Counted from the first letter of the stretch, positions 1 to 10,713 are shown. The stretch is 64,000 nucleotides of DNA from Bretschneidera sinensis (GCA_023935145.1 CM043705.1:59688584-59752583); one strand, 5' to 3'. Numbers and translations are program-made. The notes: generated from the letters alone by a model not told the origin.

Positions 1-1117
1 TTAAATCGATATCTTCTTTTCTTCACAGAATTACAATTCGAATTTACTTATACAATTGCAAATCTTTTACAAATTAAACAATCAATTTATTTTACATTGA
101 ACTCTTGTTTTTCTGGCCTACTCCTCCTAGAGGTTGCACTGAATCCTGCCATATGTATGTGAGCTAAGATGGCGGTAGTGGTTCAAACCCGCTTCGTTGT
201 CATCCCTATTGAATATTTGACGCTGTGATTTCTGCTATTTTTAAAAGATTTTCCCTTATCTTATTAAAATATTCGTTTAATTCCACCCGAAAAAATATTT
301 AATTCTATGTAGAAAAAGAATTCATCTAAACAATTTAGTACTCTATCTAAAAGTTGTAATTATTTTTTTAGATATAAATATTACTCCATATAATTGATAG
401 TAATGTAATTAATATATTTATATATCATGACAACATTCACGTAGGCAATGATGAGATGCTGAACATTTCATTTACCTTACACATATTGTAATTATTTGAT
501 TAAATGTGAAAAACATTAAAAAGAAAAAAATAACTCCACTTAATTTCAAACTCAAATAGTGGCCTAAAAATTTTATTTAAAAAAATCATTGTCTTGAAAG
601 AAGTTTATATACATTCAAAATTCAGGTACACATTAATCTTTAGTCACTTAAAATAATAGTTTCCTCGTGTTTATTTGCCTAATCCAATTCAAATAACATA
701 TTAATTTTTATATAAATTAATTTCTCTCATTGTTAACAAAAATAGTTTAAAATATAAACTACTGCAACAGAACTATAGTGTTGGGACGAGCATTGCACGA
801 GTACATAATTTGTATATATTATACTTTATTAAAGACTTGGGTAAAATGTCATTAGCTTCCATTTTTTGGATTTTGTTTTCAAACTAGAATTTGATATTTG
901 CTGATATGTGAGATGTATGACATTTATCGGAGATGTTCCTAATTCTTTATTGGTTTTAAACCGCATTCATAGTGGAGAAAGTGAAAAACCAAATAAACAC
1001 ATGGGATCAAAATGAAATTACCCAAAAAAAATATATGAATGGATCAGAGAACCCATAATTGCTAGCTAGCGTGGAAACTGAAACAAGAATACAATAAAAA
1101 AAAATTGAAAGAGAAGA
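1..1117. other. Spacer: 3' flank of a preceding copy and distal upstream of T1
   Basis: This AT-rich stretch aligns with the spacer after T9 from about 41915 onward, so it begins roughly 570 bp after the stop of an unseen upstream copy. It contains the conserved palindrome GCTAGCTAGC near 1063-1072. It carries the GGGACGAGC variant of the motif that is a G-box in most other spacers. It ends in GAGAAGA, where the copies with an intact promoter continue AAATCC but this one jumps into retrotransposon gag. I see no gene here. Confidence 0.85.
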
Positions 1118-2672
1118 CATCTGGTGGCGATGACATCAGATTGAGCGGGAGATGACATCTGGTGGCGAGAAAGTCTGGCTTCTGTGGTGAGCAAAAGCGA
1201 GTAAATTTCCTCCAGTGTTACCTTGTCAGTGCGAGCCGAGATGGCTGCCACAAAGCTGTCATATTCGTGGCCTAATCCTGCAAGAACATAGGTGATGACA
1301 TCTTCACAACTCATAGGTTGTCCTGCAACAGCTAATTCATCAGTGAGTTTCTTAATTGTTGTTATTTGTCTAAGTTTCAAACATATCCAAACATGGTCTA
1401 AGTTTGGTTAATGTCCAAACCAATTGTGGGATATCAAAGTTCAGCAAGTTATAAGGTTGCACACATGTGTGTGCTTCAATTTTGAGCATGGGAAGGTCAG
1501 TCACACTGCTGTGGAAGTTTCTGCCCACAGGCAGGAGGTGTGCGCACATCATCAGGAGGCTGCAGTATCAGGTCACGCCGCAGCACACAGCACCACACCA
1601 AAACGCACAGCATCACTTGGAGAGTGATGAAGGGCTGAGATTAAAGGAAGAACATGATCAAAGGGTCAAGAATGATTCACAAGATTTTCCAAGAATTAAG
1701 AGGCTATAAAAAGGGTTTCCTAGCCTCATTTCAAGTGGTGAAAAAAGTGTGTGAGAGAACCACACAGGTTGTGACATTGTGAGATCATTGTAAACACAAG
1801 AGAGAATTGTGTGAGAGACATAAACACAAGAGGGACTCTTGTAGTGAGGCTGGTTGTAAAGAAGAGAGGTTAGTAGAGAATTGATAGAAAGCATTGTAAT
1901 AGGTCTATCACTTTCTCGTTCTCTTCTTGGTTCTTCAAGAACTTGGATTCTTGAAGGGGATTGCTGTAACTTTGTAAGAACCATTGAGAAAGTGCAGAGA
2001 GTTCGGAGGAACTCACGGGTACGTAGGCACATTGCCGAACCTCGACAACAAATTACTTGTCTTCTTTCTTTCTTTGATTTTCTGTTCTTGTGTTCGATTG
2101 CTGAAATTCTTTCTACAAGTCATTCAAGACTTGGGTGTTTGGAAGATCACCACCTGGGCATCTTGTCAAGGTGATTTCCAACATTAATAAAGAGAAAATA
2201 TTCTGTGGCAGACTTGCTGCCTTTTGTTGCTGTTGCTAGTTGTGTTCGGATCTGCACAGTTCGTGCACGAGATCGGGATGAAAAATTTTCATCCAGAGCA
2301 TGCCACACAGCAGACGAAGTAGTATGATTTACTACTTGAGCAAGCACTCCTTCAGTGAGAGAAGACATGAGGGTACTAAGGATAAGATTATCCTGGCGTA
2401 TCCAATAAGAGTAGGCAGGATTGGGTGTTTCAAAGATGACATGAGTTTCTGGATGGGAAACAGAGACAGATTTAGGAGGTTTGGGAATGGTACCATCAAG
2501 ATATCCAAAGAGGTCTTGGCCAAGAAAATATGGCACCATTTGTGCCTTCCAAAGAATGTAATTATCGGGGCTAAGTTTGACAGTTACTATGTTACACATA
2601 GTAAGAACAGAGGGAGATTGAGAGGGTTGAATATTAACAGTCGTAAAGGAATCAGAAGAAGAGGAAGACGTG
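1118..2672 (-). pseudogene. copia gag fragment, interrupted and truncated
   Basis: The N-terminal part (about 2672 to 2184) contains the copia gag hallmark LSPDNYILWKAQ, followed by a YWIRQDN...A.VWHALDE-like region typical of the retrotransposon gag family (UBN2 / Retrotran_gag). The C-terminal part (1356 to 1118) contains AGQPMSCEDVITYVLAGLG and TLEEIYSLLLTTEARLS, which is the usual continuation of the same domain. The two parts are separated by the 827-bp solo LTR, and the frame is continuous across the empty site if that insert is ignored. The zinc knuckle, protease, integrase and reverse transcriptase are absent. The first Met in frame is at 2599. Gag-like codons extend upstream to about 2672 without a Met, so the original start is probably mutated. 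Not functional. Confidence 0.88.
1357..2183 (+). mobile_element. Nested solo LTR (827 bp) inside gag of E1
   Basis: The sequence begins TGTTG and ends CAACA, an inverted terminal pair typical of LTRs. It is bounded by a 5-bp direct repeat TTAAT (1352-1356 and 2184-2188). No PBS or internal domain follows. A TATA-like TATAAAAAGG at 1705-1714 suggests a plus-strand U3-R-U5 order. Several short ORFs overlap it but none resembles a protein. It belongs to a family different from the host element, whose LTR has TGTAG/CTACA ends. Confidence 0.85.
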
Positions 2673-2700
2673 GCTTGTAGACGTTGATCTTTTGATGGCT

Positions 2701-2712
2701 AATCTGATACAA
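2701..2712 (-). other. Primer binding site of E1 (tRNA-iMet type, degenerate)
   Basis: On the minus strand TTGTATCAGATT lies immediately after the LTR end. It matches most of the common copia PBS TGGTATCAGAGC, complementary to the initiator Met tRNA 3' end. The position fixes the orientation of the element. Confidence 0.7.
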
Positions 2713-3033
2713 TGTAAAAGAATACAAAATACAAAATGTTTGAATGAATTCTATTTTCTGATATTCCAGGCTTGCGGTTTACAGCAGTATATATAAAAAC
2801 AATTGTGACCGATTTCCTAAATATTTGCAACATGTGAACATAGTTTAAAAGTCAATACAGCTATACAATTATCTCTAAATTTCAGCAAGAATCTAGTGGA
2901 ATAATTGCTGCATTATCTTCGGTTACATGTAGGTATAGCAGACATGATTTCCCAGTCTTCGGCAGGATCTTTATTGGAATGATTCTCCTGATTTGCAGCA
3001 GTGATTTCAGATGAAATCACTTGATCTTCTACA
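2713..3033 (-). repeat. 5' LTR of E1 (321 bp)
   Basis: On the plus strand it reads TGTAAAAG...TTCTACA, with TG/CA ends. It matches the 314-bp solo LTR before T9 except for a 7-bp tandem difference (ATACAAA) and scattered substitutions. TATATAAA at 2790-2797 could serve as a TATA box for plus-strand transcription toward T1, and its complement serves the LTR's own orientation. The imperfect palindrome GTGATTTCA/TGAAATCAC lies near 3001-3020. Confidence 0.85.
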
Positions 3034-3116
3034 TTGATGAACAAAATGAATTAGTAGTAATAAGTCCATCTCCTTAATTATTTTTGTGTCTTATATTTAA
3101 ACACTGACGATAAAAA

Positions 3117-5585
3117 ATGGGTGCTTGGCTTCCTATATTTCTTGCTGGTGCAATAGCTTTTGAAGTTTTTGGGGGAAAAGAGGAAGTCAAAGAATGGTGG
3201 AAGAAATACGGGATCAAATTTAAACCTGACGACCCTTGCTATCCATGTAAGAAAGGCTATAGGACAGATTATGATTGTCGTAAGTGCAAAATAAAAGTAA
3301 CCCTTTGGAATACAAAACGCCGCTATGAAGTATATAGATATGAAACGACTGATTACTGTAATTATTTTGAGGGGAGTTGGGATTATCACAATGATACTAC
3401 GTCTTCTTACCCTTTTTACAGCTCAGAAAGTTGCCCTTTTATAGAAAAACAATTTGATTGCCATAAAAATGGTCAACCAGACAAAGATTATCTTAAGTAC
3501 AGATGGAAGCCCAATTCATGCACGTTACCAAAGTACGTACATATTTACCAACCTTAATTTTCCTCTCTAAAGTCATTTACTAATTTAATAATTAATTACA
3601 TGACTTATAAGACAATTTATATATATAAACAGATTTAACGGGAAAGATTTCTTGAGGAGATTTAAAGGAAAACGGATCATGTTTATTAGGGATTCAATGG
3701 GTCTTAATCAATGGCAGTCACTCACATGCATGCTTCATACAGCAGAACCACATGCTAAATATACCTTAACGAGGAAAAGAGGTCTCTCCACATTTAGCTT
3801 CCCGGTATGAGAATTTTCTTTTTCCTTTGAATTACTTTGTCTAAATTATCTTAGGTTAAATTTGGTATTCGTTTAAACTTTGGTGATGAACACTACACTT
3901 TTCTTGTTAGTGGAATTTTTTTTTTAAAAAAAAAAGAGAGGGGCAGTGCGTAGAAGAAGAAAGTTCGTCATCAAAATAATTCAGAGGTCCCCTTCAATAA
4001 TTGGGGAGAATATTTAGATTTCAGTGCATCATTTGAATGAGTCACGTCAATATTATGGATGTTGTGACATTCATCCAATGATGAATCAATCTCATAAACC
4101 ATTTTTTAATAAAATGAAAATCAAAATCTATCTATGGTACCCTTAATTCATGTAGTGGAGAATAAAACCACTAACCACTCATTTACTAAATTGTTACGAT
4201 TACTAAAATATCATACCGCACTTCAATTTCATTTTTCTTTTTGTAGAGCTACAATGTTTCGTTAATGTTCTCCCGCAATGCACTGCTAGTTGATGTTGTT
4301 AGTGAGAAAGGTCGGCGAATTTTAAAACTTAATTCCATTAACGATGGAGAAATATGGAAGGGAATCGATGCATTGATCTTCAATACATGGCATTGGTGGC
4401 TTCACAGTGGATCCAAAACACCGTAAGTTTTTCATTAACACTTGATTTGTGTCTCTAAATATTAAGGATTTTTTTTAACTGAAAAGTGCAATCAATCATA
4501 TATACCCTCTTCATATGTTTGTGTTCATAGATTGAATTCTGTTAAAAAAGACAACTGATTCCCTTGAACCGCAATCTCAGGTGTCTATCCTTCAAAAATA
4601 TTAGTTGAAGTTACTTTTGGTTTTCTAGAACCTTATATATATACCAGGATCTTTTCCATTACATTGGTTCATCACATGATTTCTGAGTTGTTCACTCTGA
4701 CCTTGCATACGAGGATCACAATCTCGTTGAAATTTCAAATTTCCACGCATCTTGACCATTTCATATCGTTTTACCAAATAACTCAGGATTTTCCAATAAA
4801 ATTCTGAATCTGTGTGATATTTCGAAAATTCCTTCAATTTCCATGAATAGATAGGTAATATTTCGAGGAATTTTTTTTTGTCAATTTCTGGAAATTGAAC
4901 AATTTAATTCTTGATGATGGAATTTTTTACCCTTTTACAATTTCAAATTGAAATCGAAATTTTCATCTGTACTTCCGTATTTCTTTTAGTCTCGAAATCT
5001 TTGTTGAAATCAAAATTAAAAACCTTGCTTTTATGTGATATTTCTATTCTAAAAAAAAAAAACCTTACAGATGGGATGTTATTCAAGATGGGGAATCTAC
5101 ATACAAAGACATGGATCGCTTGGTTGCATACGAGAAAGCATTGAATACGTGGGCTAGATGGGTAAATTCTAATGTGGATACTACCAAAACCAAAATCTTC
5201 TTCCAGGGTGTTTCTCCAGATCATCACAAGTAAGTAAATTTCTATAGAGTGTCATATGTATTTGTTACATATCATCATATTTTTCTTTCTTTTTTTTTAA
5301 CACAGTTCAAGAGATTGGGGGGATCAAAATGCGAAGACTTGCAAAGGGGAAACACATCCATTGCTTGAGTCTAAGTATCCAGGAGGTTTACATAAAGCGG
5401 AAGCAATTCTAGAAAAAGTAATAGGTACAATGCAAAAGAAAGTTCACATGCTTAATGTGACAACCTTATCACAACTAAGGAAAGATGGTCACCCCTCGTC
5501 CTACGGTCATGTAGAATCCCTTGGAACAGACTGCAGCCATTGGTGTCTCCCCGGACTTCCTGATACCTGGAATGAACTCCTATAA
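3117..5585 (+). CDS. T1: TBL family protein, five exons, GDS motif altered to RDS and C-terminus shortened
   Basis: Exons 3117-3532, 3633-3804, 4247-4422, 5071-5229 and 5306-5585 give a 400-residue frame. Domain layout is as in T2. Codon 158 (3688-3690) is AGG, so the catalytic GDS block reads RDS. The Ser160 nucleophile and the DCSH motif remain. The invariant-looking NGRPD of the PMR5N domain is NGQPD here. A change of TAT to TAA near the end (5583-5585) removes the last seven residues found in T2. All intron borders are GT-AG. The native promoter is missing: the upstream DNA is the copia LTR ending at 3033. Exon 1 resembles T2 and T9-T13 (Trp4), while exon 2 resembles T3-T6 (Arg158), so T1 is a chimera. 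The protein may be expressed but its activity is doubtful. Confidence 0.8.
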
Positions 5586-7669
5586 GCAACTCTACTTCAG
5601 AACTAGATTATTTTCAAATCAAAGTTTTCCACAAGAAAGCATAACGTGAAACACACTTGTAATTCCTACCTTGTTCCTTAATGAATAACTAATCAAAATC
5701 TAACAAAATTATATAAAATCTTATTCTGGCCTACATGTACAAGTTAGTGGCTAAATAGAGTACCAAAAATAAGAAAAAAAAATAATAGATGGGAGAGGCT
5801 ATTTCTGCAGCAGAAATTGCTTCTTCCACAAAATCACGAAGCAATAATTTGAAAGCAGCTATGTCCTGTCAGCAAACCATATAGGAATTTGTGTTGCAAA
5901 ATCACGATTGTTGCGTCTTCCATTCAGCAAAATTACTAGGTTAACACAACGGAGAGAAAGAAAGACCTGAAGAAGCAAGGTTTTCTTTGTCCTCACACTG
6001 ACCGGGATTTATTTGTAGTTTTTGAAATTAAAACAGTCTTCAAGACAATTTACTATTCTATATGAACAAGTGATCTTCCTAATAAAAAGTACTGTATGAT
6101 GATAAGACAGTACTACTCTGTACGCAGTTAAATACATTAAATCGATATCTTCTTTTCTTCACAGAATTACAATTCGAATTTACTTATACAATTGCAAATC
6201 TTTTACAAATTAAACAATCAATTTATTTTACATTGAACTCTTGCTTTTCTGCACTACTCCTCCTAGAGGTTGCACTGAATCCTGCCATATGTATGTGAGC
6301 TAAGATGGCGGTAGTGGTTCAAACCCGCTTCGTTGTCATCCCTATTGAATATTTGACGCTGTGATTTCTGCTATTTTTAAAAGATTTTCCGTTATCTTAT
6401 TAAAATATTCATCTAATTCCCCTCGAAAAAATATTTAATTCTATGTAGAAAAAGAATTCATCTAAACAATTTAGTACTCTATCTAAAAGTTGTAATTATT
6501 TTTTTAGATATAAATATTACTCCATATAATTGACAGTAATGTAATTAATATATATATCATGACAACATTCACGTAGGCAATGATGAGATACTGAACATTT
6601 CATTTACCTTACACATATTGTAATTATTTGATTAAATGTGAAAAACGTTCAAAAGAAAAACATAACTCCACTTATTTCAAACTCAAATAGTTGCCTAAAA
6701 ATTTTATTTAAAAAAATCATTGTCTTGAAAGAAGTTTATATACATTCAAAATTCAGGTACACATTAATCTTAAGTCACTTAAAATAATAGGTTCCTCGTG
6801 TTTATTTGCCTAATCCAATTCAAATAACATATTAGTTTTTATATAAATTAATTTCTCTCATTGTTAACAAAAATAGTTTAAAATATAAACTACTGCAACA
6901 GTACTATAGTGTTGGCACGTGCATTGCACGAGTACATAATTTGTATATATTATAATTTATGAAAGACTTGGGTAAAATGTCATTAGCTTCCATTTTTTGG
7001 ATTTTGTTTTCAAACTACAGAATTCGATATTTGCTGATATGTGAGATGTATGACATTTATCGGAGATGTTCCTAATTCTCTATTGGTTTTAAACCGCATT
7101 CATGGTGGAGAAAGTGAAAAACCAAATAAACACATGGGATCAAAACGAAATTACCCAAAAAATATATATGAATGGACCAGAGAACCCATAATTGCTAGCT
7201 AGCGTGGAAACTGAAACAAGAATACAATAAAAAAAAAATTGAAAGAGAAGAAAATCCAAGGCTTTTTGCATTAAATTCTTTTTTTATTTTCGTTATAATT
7301 ATTGAAGTTAAACTTCTACCAATTAAATGGAACAAAAATTACGATCTCAAACTCACGGAAAATTACGCTCGAGCTCACCAAATCAGTTACCAATTAATAT
7401 ATCCTTAACTGCAACGTAAAAAAGCGTATGTAAATGGACGGAAACTGAAATGAGTAATCATTTCTTTTTTCTCTACACGTTTTACGAACTGCATAATTAT
7501 TATCTTTTATAAAGCTATAAAGCAAGTAGCTTAATTACTCCACTACTACAGCAGTATTTAAGAGTTAATTAACGGGCTTTGAGTTGTTGATGAACAAAAT
7601 GAATTAGTAGTAATAAGTCCATCTCCTTATTTATTTTTGTGTCTTATATTTAAACACTGACGATAAAAA
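5586..7669. other. Spacer T1-T2
   Basis: AT-rich spacer with no gene. Compared with the other spacers it lacks about 50 bp after CTTCCACAAAAT near 5835. It includes the AGTACTGT/ACAGTACT hairpin near 6087-6113, the G-box CACGTG at 6916-6921, the GCTAGCTAGC palindrome near 7194-7203 and the native T2 proximal promoter. Confidence 0.85.
7508..7521 (+). promoter_or_regulatory. Native proximal promoter of T2 (two TATAAA boxes)
   Basis: TATAAA occurs at 7508-7513 and 7516-7521, about 150 bp before the T2 start codon. A plant transcription start would fall near 7540-7555, giving a 5' leader of roughly 115-130 nt. The same double box is present before T3-T9, T11 and T13 and absent before T1, T10 and T12. 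Confidence 0.5.
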
Positions 7670-10164
7670 ATGGGTGCTTGGCTTCCTATATTTCTTGCTG
7701 GTGCAATAGCTTTTGAAGTTTTTGGGGGAAAAGAGGAAGTCAAAGAATGGTGGAAGAAATACGGGATCAAATTTAAACCTGACGACCCTTGCTATCCATG
7801 TAAGAAAGGCTATAGGACAGATTATGATTGTCGTAAGTGCAAAATAAAAGTAACCCTTTGGAATACAAAACGCCGCTATGAAGTATATAGATATGAAACG
7901 ATTGATTATTGTAATTATTTTGAGGGGAGTTGGGATTATCACAATGATACCACGTCTTCTTACCCTTTTTACAGCTCAGAAAGTTGCCCTTTTATAGAAA
8001 AACAATTTGATTGCCATAAAAATGGTCGACCAGACAAAGATTATCTTAAGTACAGATGGAAGCCCAATTCATGCACGTTACCAAAGTACGTACATATTTA
8101 CCAACCTTAATTTTCCTTTCTAAAGTCGTTTACTAATTTAATAAGTAATTACATGACTTATAAGACAATTTATATATATAAACAGATTTAACGGGAAAGA
8201 TTTCTTGAGGAAATTTAAAGGAAAACGGATCATGTTTATTGGGGATTCAATGGGTCTTAATCAATGGCAGTCACTCACATGCATGCTTCATACAGCAGAA
8301 CCACATGCTAAATATACCTTAACGAGGAAAAGAGGTCTCTCCACATTTAGCTTCCCGGTATGAGAATTTTCTTTTTCCTTTGAATTACTTTGTCTAAATT
8401 ATCTTAGGTTAAATTTGGTATTCGTTTAAACTTTGGTGATGAACACTACACTTTTCTTGTTAGTGTAATTTTTAAAAAAAAAAAAAAAAGAGAGGGGCAG
8501 TGCATAGAAGAAGAAAGTTCGTCATCAAAATAATTCAGAGGTCCCCTTCAATAATTGGGGAGAATATTTAGATTTCAATGCATCATTTGAATGAGTCACG
8601 TCAATATTATGGATGTTGTGACATTCATCCAATGATGAATCAATCTCATAAACCATTTTTTAATAAAAAGAAAAACAAAATCTATCTATGATACCCTTAA
8701 TTCATGTAGTGGAGAATAAAACCACTAACCACTCATTTACTAAATTGTTACGATTACTAAAATATCATACCGCACTTCAATTTCATTTTTCTTTTTGTAG
8801 AGCTACAATGTTTCGTTCATGTTCTCCCGCAATGCACTGCTAGTTGATGTTGTTAGGGAGAAAGGTCGGCGAATTTTAAAACTTAATTCCATTAACGATG
8901 GAGAAATATGGAAGGGAATCGATGCATTGATCTTCAATACATGGCATTGGTGGCTTCACAGTGGATCCAAAACACCGTAAGTTTTTCATTAACACTTGAT
9001 TTGTGTCTCTAAATATTGAGGATTTTTTTTAACTGAAAAGTTCAATCAATCATATATACCCTCTTCATATGTTTGTGTTCATAGATTGAATTCTATTAAA
9101 AAAGACAATTGATTCCCTTGAACCGCAATCTCAGGTGTCTATCCTTCAAAAATATTAGTTGAAGTTACTTTTGGTTTTATAGAACCTTATATATATACCA
9201 GGATCTTTTCCATTACATTGGTTCATCACATGATTTCTGAGTTGTTCACTCTGACCTTGCATACGAGGATCACAATCTCGTTGAAATTTCAAATTTCCAC
9301 GCATCTTGACCATTTCATATCGTTTTACCAAATAACTCAGGATTTTCCAATAAAATTCAGAATTTGTGTGATATTTCGACAAATCCTTCAATTTCCATGA
9401 ATAGATAGGTAATATTCCGAGGAATTCTTTTTTGTCAATTTCTGGAAATTGAACAAATTAATTCTTGATGATGGAATTTTTTACCCTTTTACAATTTCAA
9501 ATTGAAATCGAAATTTTCACCTGTACTTCCGTATTTCTTTTAGTCTCGAAATCTTTGTTGAAATCAAAATTAAAAACCTTGCTTTTATGTGATATTTCTA
9601 TTCTAAAAAAAAAAAATTAACCTTACAGATGGGATGTTATTCAAGATGGGGAATCTACATACAAAGACATGGATCGCTTGGTTGCATACGAGAAAGCATT
9701 GAATACGTGGGCTAGATGGGTAAATTCTAATGTGGATACTACCAAAACCAAAATCTTCTTCCAGGGTGTTTCTCCAGATCATCACAAGTAAGTAAATTTC
9801 TATAGAGTGCCATATGTATTTGTTACATATCTTCATATTTTTCTTTCTTTTTTTTTAACACAGTTCAAGAGATTGGGGGGATCAAAATGCGAAGACTTGC
9901 AAAGGGGAAACACATCCATTGCTTGAGTCTATGTATCCAGGAGGTTTACATAAAGCGGAAGCAATTCTAGAAAAAGTAATAGGTACAATGCAAAAGAAAG
10001 TTCATCTGCTTAATGTGACAACCTTATCACAACTAAGGAAAGATGGTCACCCCTCGTCCTACGGTCATGTAGAATCCCTTGGAACAGACTGCAGCCATTG
10101 GTGTCTCCCCGGACTTCCTGATACCTGGAATGAACTCCTATATGCAACTCTACTTCAGAACTAG
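7670..10164 (+). CDS. T2: TBL family (PMR5N / PC-esterase) protein, the one fully intact copy
   Basis: Exons 7670-8085, 8186-8357, 8801-8976, 9629-9787 and 9864-10164 encode 407 residues with GT-AG borders throughout. Residues 4-18 form a hydrophobic segment that could be a signal anchor, as expected for Golgi-resident TBL proteins. Residues about 80-135 are the PMR5N domain (C81, SCPFI with C106, FDC with C115, NGRPD, RWKPNSC with C135). The PC-esterase domain follows with G158-D159-S160 (nucleophile Ser) and D383-C-S-H386 near the C-terminus, which supplies the Asp and His. The family transfers or removes O-acetyl groups on cell-wall polysaccharides such as xylan, mannan or pectin; the substrate cannot be told from sequence. 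The start is the first ATG in the exon, in the context AAAAAATGGG. Sequence such as WDVIQDGES and [11 protein letters not shown] resembles the TBL37-43 group, from memory only. Confidence 0.9.
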
Positions 10165-10686
10165 ATTATTTTCAAATCAATGTTTTCCACAAGAAAGCAT
10201 AACGTGGAACACACTTGTAATTCCTACCTTGTTCCTTAATGAATAACTAATCAAAATCTAACAAAATTATACAAAATCTTATTCTGGCCTACATGTACAA
10301 GTTAGTGGCTAAATAGAGTACCAAAAATAAGAAAAAAAATTAATAGATGGGAGAGGCTATTTCTGCAGCAGAAATTGCTTCTTCCACAAAATTATTTTGT
10401 TCTTTTTAGTGATGTATGTGTCATTAAAAGAAAAAAATTAAATAATTTGAAAGCAGCTATGTCCTGTCAGCAAACCATATAGGAATTTGTGTTGCAAAAT
10501 CACGATTGTTGCTTCTTCCATTCAGCAAGAATTACTTGGTTAACACAACGGAGAGAAAGAAAGACCTGAAGAAGCAAGGTTTTCTTTTTCCTCACACTGA
10601 CCGGGATTTATTTGTAGTTTTTGAAATTAAGCCAGTCTTCAACACAATTTACTATTCTATATGAACAAGTGATCTTCCTAATAAAA

Positions 10687-10713
10687 AGTACTGTATGTTG
10701 ATAAGACAGTACT
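10687..10713. repeat. Short inverted repeat in the 3' flank
   Basis: AGTACTGT (10687-10694) and ACAGTACT (10706-10713) form a perfect 8-bp stem with an 11-nt loop, about 520 bp after the T2 stop. The element recurs in every spacer that keeps this region, with occasional mismatches (for example before T11 and T13). It could be a terminator-like or processing structure, or merely a fixed sequence of the unit. Confidence 0.45.

Larger units (their letters stand above)
1118..3033 (-). mobile_element. Truncated Ty1/copia element E1 (5' LTR, PBS, partial gag), split by a solo LTR
   Basis: Read on the minus strand the order is 5' LTR (3033 to 2713), primer binding site (2712 to 2701), then gag (about 2672 to 1118). 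An 827-bp foreign solo LTR (1357-2183) interrupts gag. The rest of gag, all of pol and the 3' LTR are missing. The left edge abuts array spacer directly at 1117/1118. Compared with the T2 spacer, the segment from AAATCC through the native TATA boxes to the insertion site is also missing. One deletion that removed the 3' end of the element and the adjacent promoter explains this. The right edge keeps the TTGAT target sequence (3034-3038). Near-identical fragments lie upstream of T10 and T12. Confidence 0.88.

Noticed and set aside
1424..2187. Several 60-124 codon ORFs on both strands, repeated near 43340-44090 and 54124-54874
   Set aside because: All fall within the 827-bp nested solo LTR, which is not coding; none resembles a known protein.
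2300..2680. 126-codon plus-strand ORF rich in Arg and Ser (also at 44216 and 55000)
   Set aside because: It lies opposite the copia gag frame, which is the recognisable protein there.
3078..3389. 103-codon minus-strand ORF repeated at every gene copy
   Set aside because: It is the antisense shadow of TBL exon 1. It stays open only because the exon sequence is conserved, and it has no features of its own.
3533..3632. Unspliced 146-codon protein ending in the first intron as a stand-alone small gene
   Set aside because: The frame contains only the PMR5N domain and runs through a good donor (AAA/GTACGT). The esterase half continues in correct phase in the next exons, so a spliced gene is the better model.
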